Assembly (NCBI GenBank): GCA_027600665.1
Contig: JADGJL010000793.1
Location: 1 to 13,791, forward strand
Length of the DNA: 13,791 nucleotides
Direction of reading: 5' to 3'
Origin: Irineochytrium annulatum
Lineage: Eukaryota > Chytridiomycota > Chytridiomycetes > Chytridiales > Chytridiaceae
The notes beneath the pieces were generated by a model. It saw nothing but the letters and a program-made list of their open reading frames with translations, made no database searches and was not told where the DNA came from. Shown piece after piece: positions 1-7,445 of this stretch (the first letter of the stretch is position 1; the number at the start of each line of letters is the position of its first letter). The translations under genes were made by a program, and so were the position numbers.

Positions 1-36
1 CCTCCTCCTCCTCCTCCTCCTCCTCCTCCTCCTCCT
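1..36. repeat. (CCT)12 microsatellite
   Basis: Twelve perfect CCT units open the window and may continue beyond its left edge; the next bases are CTCAGG. On the minus strand this reads AGG/GAG and lies just downstream of the stop codon of the broken minus-strand gene (TGA at 60-58), so it is probably 3' flanking DNA and not a coding acidic tract. Confidence 0.95.
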
Positions 37-57
37 CTCAGGTTCAAAGCATTTGCT

Positions 58-2891
58 TCACGGCGCGACGGCTTCATGTGAGGGACATCGGACGGGTCGC
101 TTGACAAAGGTCAGGCGCTTATCGCGGATCGCGGCCGCAAGGAGCCTCAGATCCTCCACGGACATGTCGCTGATCCGCTTTCAGATGTCAGCAAAACTTT
201 TAAAAGATTTCGTATACCTTAAACATGGCACCATCTTTCCACGGCCAGCCCCTGATCACGTAATCGTGCTTTTTGTCGTAAATCTTCTTGAGGTCCAGCT
301 TCTCGTAATCTCTCCGTCATCTTTAGCGGATTGCTTGTTTAACAACCCGCGTATGTCGGCTGCAATCTTCTTCCTGTTGAGTTTAATGCCGTTCGAGCGG
401 TTCTTGTTCTTCAACTGGCGCTTAACCCACTCTAAACGCACGTCCGTCTATCAATGACATATTAGAGTGATGAATACTGCGATAAAGAAAGACCTGATTC
501 GCAACAAACATATTGTTGGAATTTATTCATTCTTGATTATTAGTTTTATATCATTTTTTATTTTTGTCTGTAGTATTTTATATTGCCTGACGTCAAGTGT
601 AGTAAGTAGTGGATTAGCCAATTAGTTTTTGCCAGTGAGAATTTGAATATGACACAATTGAAGTGAAGTGATCATACTGAGTGCCTTGCCGCATACCTCG
701 CAATACATATCGGCAATGTTTAAGTCGTACTTGTCCAGCTGCCCGGCGATGAGCATTGCAGTCTCGCCGACTGTAATGTCCCAGGCGTCTTTGGTCCCCC
801 TCACAATGAACGACGCATGCATATCTACCCCTGCTATTTCTTAACTTGACATTAGTATTAACCGACAACAATCGGTATCTTACCAACGAACTACTTGAAG
901 TTCTTCAGGTACCGCAAGAAGCGATTCCTAGCTATATCCCCATCTCCGCCGGACCTTCGACAGTGAGTATTCCACAAATCAACAAAATCCTACATTCGTT
1001 GATGATCTTCGCACGACGCCGATAGTCATTCCTTTCCTTCGCCGTAAGCGTTAGCTTCCTCCGTCGCTTCAAGCTTGTGAATGTTGCCCCTGCCCGTAAA
1101 CTTTCCTGAGCACCCGTTAGAAAGCGTCGCCGGATATTAACATACCTTTCAACGGCTTCCCCTTGCTTTCTAGCCACAAAGCATAGACGCTCAGGGCCCG
1201 ATGGACGGTGGTCAATCCCATCATCCGCTGAGCCTTCCCCTTCTCCACAAACTCTTGCCCCTCCACCTCCTCCTCCACGTTATCCAGTGCGCCCAACTTC
1301 CTCTTCTGCGATCAATGTCAGCGAAAGTTGCTCAGATCCGTAATAACCTGCGCGGGGGTCTTCAGAACCACCTTCTTCGGCGCCGTGGCAAGGCGGATTG
1401 ACTTGGTGGGCTCCTTGCCCTTCGGCTTCTTCCCCTTGGGCGCCTAGCGCTCTAAGTTCTCCTTCTCCCTTGCGGTGTCCTGAACAATCCAATGATACCT
1501 TTAATTTCAAATCACACCTGCTTTTACTACCTTGCGTCGCTTTGCCGGGTTTTGCTTCGCCGGCTCCTCTTGACATTCATCCTCCACGTCTTCCCACTCG
1601 GCCGCATCTTGTTCCGCATTGGCGGCCACAGCGTGCTCCGTATCGCCAAAATCCTGCTCCGTCGAAGCCCAAGCAGTGACTTGAAGTACCGGTGGGCGTC
1701 CTGACGTGACTTCTGAATCCAAGAGCTACGGCGTAAATTCACAAGGTCTCTCGGGATCTTCTGCGACAGAGTAGTAAATTGACCGTTGCGATTATCATCA
1801 ATCATCAAAGACATGTACCTTATTGCTGGCCACCCTAATATTAACGGAACTCGACGACCTCAAAGAACTCTTGGGCGTCAAAGGTTTCTTTGAGCTCTTT
1901 GTCATTATGTACGGAAGCAATTAGAATACAGCTGATCAAGGCTAATCAAAATCGTAATCAAATGACGATATACCTTGCGAACTAGAACAGGACCAACGAT
2001 AGGATCCGACTTCCAATCGTCCGACAGCTCCGGGTGTTTTTCAACCCACTCTGGATTGCTCTCCAGCCACCAACGGCGATCCGTCAGGCAGACGACTTTG
2101 GCGGACGAAGTCTCATTATCGTCGTCCACTTTGATGCCGTGAAAACAATGCGAGGGCACCCCGCAACCATCGACGGGGCAGACGTGGAGAGATCCGGTGA
2201 CATCAGCTCTGCTTCCCCATCGACAATTTCGAGGCTAGCGCGGTGTTCAAATTTTGGAAGTCATCCTTATCATCCGACATTTCGGTAATTCGCTTGGAGG
2301 GCCGCGTCGTCGGTGGCTTGAGTCAAACGTCTTGATCGTCATTTAAATATTCATCGTTGCTATCAAGGATAACGACGGCTTCCGGGCTCGACAGGGTGCT
2401 GGCGCTCTTATTTGGCTCGGTCTCGCGATATTGAGCATCGTGAGCAACATGATCTCCTATTTGCGATTGATGTTAGCATACCATAAACTCCTGACGAATA
2501 AAGAATGAAGAGAAGAAGAAAGTTTGAAATGTAAACAGCAGGCTTCGGTCACCTTATCGTGTTTGTTTAAAGTGGCAGAAACAGGCTTTGAAACAGACTG
2601 ACTCTTGACAGGTACAGGTAATACTTGCCCCTGAACGTCAACGTAAGTACGCCAAAAGAGAAATGGCAGTGCCCAACAGCTTACATCGCGGATTGGTGGC
2701 GAAGTGGCATCCAAGAGAGTCTTGAACTGAAAAAGGTCGGAGATACTGTTGAAGCAGTACGTTGCTCCCCCAATGGCGATTGGATACGGCTCGGACATTC
2801 CGGGTGTCATCAGAAAAGGCGCAGCGGACGGCGCCGGCGACGGCAATGGGTGGGAGGAAGAGGACGACGATGGCGTGTCTGGAAGCTTCAT
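58..2891 (-). pseudogene. Unrecognised multi-exon gene, apparently broken
   Basis: I do not recognise this family. The chosen start is the ATG at 2891 (MKLPDTPSSSSSS, purine at -3). First exon 2685-2891 is Ser/Pro-rich, then SEPYPIAIGGATYCF. Clear introns: 2631-2684 (GTAAGC..TTCAG) and 2457-2552 (GTGACC..AATAG). The next exon runs to about 1974 (intron from GTATAT at 1973) and includes MSDDKDDFQNLNTAL, then in another frame HVCPVDGCGVPSHCFHG, a possible zinc-binding Cys/His cluster, and RRWWLESNPEWVEKHPELSD. Further down come an acidic then Lys-rich middle, GKAQRMMGLTTVHRALSVYA, TAKERNDYRRRAKIINE, HASFIVRGTKDAWDITVGET, RGWPWKDGAMF and KRISDMSVEDLRLLAAAI, ending at TGA 60-58. Lesions on the most coherent reading are in-frame stops at 2325-2323 (TGA), 1446-1444 (TAG) and 893-891 (TAG), and frame changes near 2195-2255, 1050 and 290. 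Splicing errors in my model could explain some of these. Several inferred introns are about 40-54 bases. That it is one gene is inferred from order and coherence. Confidence 0.6.
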
Positions 2892-3640
2892 GGCTGCTGC
2901 CCTCGGTTGATGACGGATTTTTAACGGGAAGTGTAAAGTGGAAAAGAACGGGGGAAGACGAAAGAGCGGTGGACCCGACCGGGTGCGGGTGCGGGTACAC
3001 TCCCTCTCCCACGGTCGCCGCCTGCTGCTATGAAGTACATTGCTCTCATTTATCGTGCAATTGTGATGGAGGCTTACGCGTGGCGCCTCGCACAACGATT
3101 TACGCCTGCTGCGCGTTGGTAAGCTTTTTCGCGCCTACATGATTGAGAAAGAAACGTTTTACGGAGTTTCCTTTAGTGGGGAACTTCTGTTAGTGGGCAA
3201 ACTACCCTCTGTGAACACGCTAAGAGATACATAGACATCAAGGCGCCGTTAGCAAGCGAGGACACGTTGTCCATTCACGTTGCTCATACTTGCTCGGATC
3301 AGAGACCAGAATTAATAGTAGATTCTAGGCACCGAAAATGAGCCTTTTGCGTTAATGTAGAATATGTTCGTTATGTTTTGGGATGGTAAGAAACAAATAC
3401 GTTGCGTGCCCATTTCAATTTGTTTGAGTCCAATAATTTTTTTTTGTAACACAAAAAGCGCAGGCCATTAGCATGAATTCTGAAACCATCATGATGTTGT
3501 TGACTAAATAATGCAATCCCCGCACCTGATTGTTTCAGTTCGATCACAAGCCACTAGGAATGCACAGCGCACGCAACACGTTACGGAGGGTCGCTAACAG
3601 ACGTGCCCCGAGGGCCTGCCGACGGCATTTCAGATGAGAG
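2892..3640. other. Spacer between two divergent genes
   Basis: This interval separates the start of the minus-strand gene from the first recognisable segment of the plus-strand KDZ transposase. It should hold both promoters. The minus-strand side (2930-3010) is GC-rich, with repeated GGGTGC motifs around 2981-2996. Further on there is only a T run near 3439-3446 and ordinary AT-rich sequence. I see no clear TATA box, terminal inverted repeat or RNA gene. ORFs here look like chance or antisense readings. Confidence 0.4.
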
Positions 3641-5419
3641 CGCGAGCCTCCTCTCAATTTAGATGAAGCCGACGCTGGATTGTCAGATTTAATGAAGCAG
3701 GTGGCCGCCGTCGAACGAGAAGATCACCTGGATCCACGAGTTCCCCGTCAGTCTCGAGGTCCTCGAGGGGCTCAGTCGAGGCTGAGAATGAGGTCACTGC
3801 GGAAGAATCTAAGAGCGACCCAACTCGCTATCCCTACACCGGCTCGCAGGTGCGAGAAGATTTGGTAAACAAGGACCGCAATGTCGTCGACGAGTACATC
3901 AAAACGTACATGGACGAGATGATTCGGAAGCAACGGCATAGCCTGTACCGAGATCGATATTTTCGGCTTAGACATGATTTAAACCTTTGCCATATAGAAA
4001 TGGTCGGGGAGTTGTTATCATTCCTGACAACGACTGTGGAAGATGGACCGCCAACGTGCACATTTGGTGACTGCGGGAAAGCGTTGGATTTTGTCTGCGC
4101 GGCCTGCAAAGTGGAACGCCATGATTACACGTTTTGCATCGACCACGCACCCATTCATACAACTCCGACTCATGTATGTACGACAACGACGGCTTTGTGT
4201 TTACCAAACGCGTTTATCAAATGCGCTGCTGCCCAGGTGCCTGTCGAACTCTTAATGTCTCTTCGTACATTCTACACGGCGTAGAGGAAGTTACTGTTCA
4301 TTGCTGCGTGCAGCACGCGCCAGCGCAACTATAAATTCAAAATGGATACATGGCTTCTTCAATTCAGTGCCAAGGTTCTATAGCTCTATCATTGCTACAA
4401 CTGAACCTTTTTAGATAAAGCTATTGTAGTCAACTACTCGAGTTAGCGGTCAAGATGAAATCGAAGCATAACTCATTTCTTTCCAACGCTAAACGTGTTT
4501 GACGGCGGCATGATCGGAGGCCGACATCGCAGAAGTTTATCGCCCATTCATGGAAGCCATGCGCGAGTACATTCTGATACAGCATCTAATCATTCACGGG
4601 CGGCTGACGACAGCTTCCGTGGAGAAGCGTGGGTGCGGGAAGACGCAGTGTCCATGCGGAGGGTTGGACGCCGAAGGCCCGATCTGCTTGGTATATTCGG
4701 CCACGCTCTTCTGGGACTAACTCATCATAAGACTGTAAATGATGTGATGTCGTTTGAACGTTTTACGAAGGCGGGTAATTATGGGGAGCCTATCACTTAT
4801 CAAGAATACTTTGTACCGCCGGATGAGGATGTGATAAAGAAGCAGAAGCCAAAGCCGAAAGGCAAAGAGAAAGAGAAAGACGGATGTTCGTCGACTTACA
4901 CTGCTGGAGCTGCGAAAGCAAACGTGAGGGACCAATTCGATGTAACCGGGCTATTTGTCGGTCAATGTAACCAAGAGATTGTCAGTCGGTGTAAAGGTAG
5001 CATCTTAGCGTGGATTACTTTTCACTTTTCGGTAGATTTGAGCCGCGGCGAACCCTACGTTCTTGCTAATACGCTGATCCGCATGCAGCAGGAAGCTTTG
5101 AACAGGCCAATAATTTTTATTTACGATATAGCTCGCAAACTCCTTAATTCTCGGCGGCTTTGGGATTTTAAGGCTTTGTTACATCAACATGCTTCCTGCT
5201 ATGCACACGTATACTCATGCTTCGGATTGTCAGGTAAAATATAGTCCGAGAATGATACCCGGTGTGTGGAGCCGTCGTGATGGCGAGAGACACGAACGAA
5301 CTTTAAGCTGCATATCGAAGGGGGTCGCTGCTACGAGAAAGGATACAGCCGGCAATAGACATTTGGATATTTGTTTCATGATGGAACAACATAATCAATC
5401 AAAAGTGCTGCATTCATAG
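3640..5419 (+). pseudogene. Decayed KDZ-family transposase with Cys cluster
   Basis: KDZ (Kyakuja-Dileera-Zisupton) transposases have an RNase H-like core, and many fungal members carry an upstream Cys-rich domain. Here the protein runs in order but changes frame. Segments: LDEADAGLSDLMKQVAAVER (about 3657-3730); then SDPTRYPYTGSQVREDLVNK and a helical stretch to CTFGDCGKALDFVCAACKVE (3740-4170); YDNDGFVFTKRVYQMRCCPG to VHCCVQHAP (4160-4330); FMEAMREYILIQHLIIHG to CGKTQCPCGG (4520-4730); then the core, GNYGEPITYQEYFVPPDED, DVTGLF, SRGEPYVLANTLI and IFIYDIARKL (4735-5170); finally, in another frame, SDCQVKYSPRMIPG and DGERHERTLSCIS (5189-5419). The YDIA and DGExxER blocks, the 'CQVKY.PR' block and the 'YGEPIT..YFVP' block are typical of KDZ. 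A possible 44-base intron near 4993-5036 would shorten an overlong loop. At least four frame changes make an intact product unlikely, though introns may account for some. I found no terminal inverted repeats. Confidence 0.82.
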
Positions 5420-5476
5420 CGCATTTTTATTCACTGACATCTCGTCTAGCTCAATGCATTTCTTGATCACGCCATG

Positions 5477-5803
5477 TCAAGTGTACATCCGTAGTGTCCC
5501 AGTAGAGTGCATCCCTGTCCGCGCAGCCCCGACCGTCGCGCTCCCGGCCATTGCGCCTCTGATCGTTGCACCCCTGACTGTCAAGCTGTCCACATCGAGG
5601 ACCACGGGGGTCCCGATTGCGCGTTTGTACTCTCCTGCAGCAACGCAGGCGATACCGATCTCTCCCAACAGTGATCCCAAGGTGCCCGCGTTCCAATCAG
5701 TGACGGCGTTCACCGGGGCGAGGAACGTGGGCGTGGGCAATGCCGCCGCCGTGGGGTGGTTGGCAGAGGGGTTTGGCCCCCAGGATGGCGGGATCTCCTT
5801 CAT
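5477..5803 (-). CDS. Uncertain small ORF, 108 aa
   Basis: A single uninterrupted minus-strand ORF, MKEIPPSWGPNPSANHP to TLRMYT, rich in Ala, Gly and Thr. The start has A at -3. Third positions are mostly G or C, as in the real genes nearby. However, a plus-strand ORF of 118 aa (5454-5810) covers the same bases with its wobble positions on exactly the same columns, so base composition cannot decide between the strands. The plus ORF has T at -3 of its ATG, which weakly favours the minus reading. No domain, signal peptide or known family is visible in either. It lies between the decayed transposase and the PNKP gene and could be non-coding. Confidence 0.3.
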   Translation of the reverse strand: MKEIPPSWGPNPSANHPTAAALPTPTFLAPVNAVTDWNAGTLGSLLGEIGIACVAAGEYKRAIGTPVVLDVDSLTVRGATIRGAMAGSATVGAARTGMHSTGTLRMYT

Positions 5804-5973
5804 TCTTTGATTGCATAACGATCTAAGCTAACAAAATAGATTTTGTGAATCAAAACAGCAACTTGCTGATTTTCCATTATACATCCCTGGTTGTGTTCGA
5901 CAAAAACCCAGTCGTCTTTTTCCTTCAATCAGACCTAAACACAAGCCTCCGCGCAACCTAACTTACCCACGAG

Positions 5974-7335
5974 ATGCCACCCAAGCGCAAGGCGGAAGAC
6001 CAGGGCTCCTGCCACGTCGAGGAATCGAACTGCTTGAACGGCTCCGGCGAGGGCAAGAAAGTCGCACTCCACCCGCTCTTCTCTGGCAAGAAGGCGACTG
6101 TCGACTGGCGTGACGACGGATCCGTTATTATCGGCACATACCTGGACCAGGCGCCCAACCGCAAGATTGCCTCTTTCGACTTCGACGACACCATCGTGAA
6201 ACCGGACGGTGAGGGCACTTAGGAGTTTTATATCTTATGGGGTGCTCTAGGCAGCCATGTCTTTTCCAAATCCCCCAGCGATTGGCGATTCATCACGCCG
6301 TCGGTGCCCAAGACGCTTGCAGAGATTTCCAAGACCCACCGCATCGTTATCTTTACGAACCAGCGTAACCTGAGGGGGGACGAGAAGAAGAAGAAGGCCG
6401 GCGCAAAAAAAGCAGCGCACTCGAAGGAATCCATCTTTAAAGGGAAGGTCACCGCCGCCGCCGACGTCGCTGGCGTCCCGCTGTTGGTCCTCGCCGCGGT
6501 CGAGGACGACTACTACAGGAAGCCGAGAATGGGAATGTGGGAAAAGCTTGAATCGCTTAACATCATCGAGGGCGGCATCGACAAGGCGGAGAGCTACTTT
6601 TGCGGCGACGCCGCCGGCAGGCCGGCCAGGGACACGAGGAAGAAAGATCACTCCGATACCGACTACAAGTTTGCTTTGAACTGCGGTATCACTTTCAAGC
6701 TCCCCGAGGAAGTATTTATGGGCAACACGCTCGAGTTGAAGCACATCCCGACCAAGTTCGACTTCCATCCGCGCGAAATCGCAAAAATCTCCGCCGAGGA
6801 CGGCCCGCCTCTCTTCACGCCGACGTCCACACCCCTAATCGCCAAGCAACAGCCTGAAATAATCCTCTTCATCGGCGCGCCAGCTAGCGGGAAGTCGTCC
6901 TTTTACAAACGGCACCTGAGCTCGCACGGTTATATCCACGTGAACCAGGACACGCTCAAGAACAAGAAGGCTTGCCTCCGCGCTGTCAAGGAGGCGCTCC
7001 GGGCCGGCAAGTCGGTGGTAGTCGACAACACGAACCCTGACGTTGATACCCGGAAGGAGTACCTGACGATCGCGGCGGAAGCCGGCATACCCGCACGCGC
7101 GTTCCACTTCAACAGCGCGATGGAGCTGTGTGAGCACAACTCCTACTTCCGGGCCTTCGTGACGAAGGGCACGCCCGAGGAGAGGGAGCGGATCCCTTCG
7201 ATGGCTTTCAATATCTTCAAGGGGAAGATGGTGCCGCCGGATGTGAAGGAGGGGTTTGTGGAGGTGAAGAAAATTAACTTCATCCCCCAATTCGAAAGCG
7301 AGGATTTGCGGAAGAAATGGGAGCTTTGGCATTAG
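5974..7335 (+). CDS. Polynucleotide kinase 3'-phosphatase (PNKP), two exons
   Basis: A nuclear DNA-repair enzyme that removes 3'-phosphates and phosphorylates 5'-hydroxyls at strand breaks so that ends can be ligated. Exons 5974-6208 and 6251-7335 flank a 42-base intron (GTGAGG..CTCTAG), giving 439 aa. The join restores KPDG|SHVF..SPSDWR, as in other PNKPs. The phosphatase domain (about 65-260) has the HAD motif DFDDT (69-73), FTNQ (113-116), KPRMGMWE (from 169), FCGDAAGRP (195-203) and DTDYKFALNCGI (from 214). The kinase domain (about 280-439) has Walker A GAPASGKSS (287-295), NQDTL (from 310) and VVVDNTNPDVDTR (from 334). The N-terminus is short and basic (MPPKRK) and lacks the FHA domain of the mammalian enzyme, as in S. 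pombe Pnk1 (similar length). ATG context is good (G at -3). The next gene starts 110 bases downstream on the same strand. One oddity: the usual DxDGT is DxDDT here. Confidence 0.96.
6209..6250 (+). other. 42-base intron in the PNKP gene
   Basis: GTGAGG at the 5' end and CTCTAG at the 3' end. Reading through it gives an in-frame TAG right away, while removing it joins two halves of a conserved phosphatase segment with one G completing a Gly codon. This is the best-supported short intron of the window and sets the scale for the others. Confidence 0.93.
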
Positions 7336-7445
7336 GTTCATATATTGTTTCATTGATAGGACAATCTGCCTGATAACGATCGTATGGCTTATTCAACTTA
7401 CGAAGCCCAACGTCCAACGTGCAAATCCAGCATTTTCTTCATCAA

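Noticed and set aside
2625..3142. Plus-strand ORFs of 99 and 126 aa opposite the start of the broken gene
   Set aside because: They are antisense to the Ser-rich first exon and its upstream region and show no protein-like features.
6247..6768. Minus-strand ORF of 173 aa inside the PNKP gene, and a second one at 6835-7353 (172 aa)
   Set aside because: Both are antisense to a confidently recognised, motif-rich gene; GC-rich coding DNA often opens such frames.
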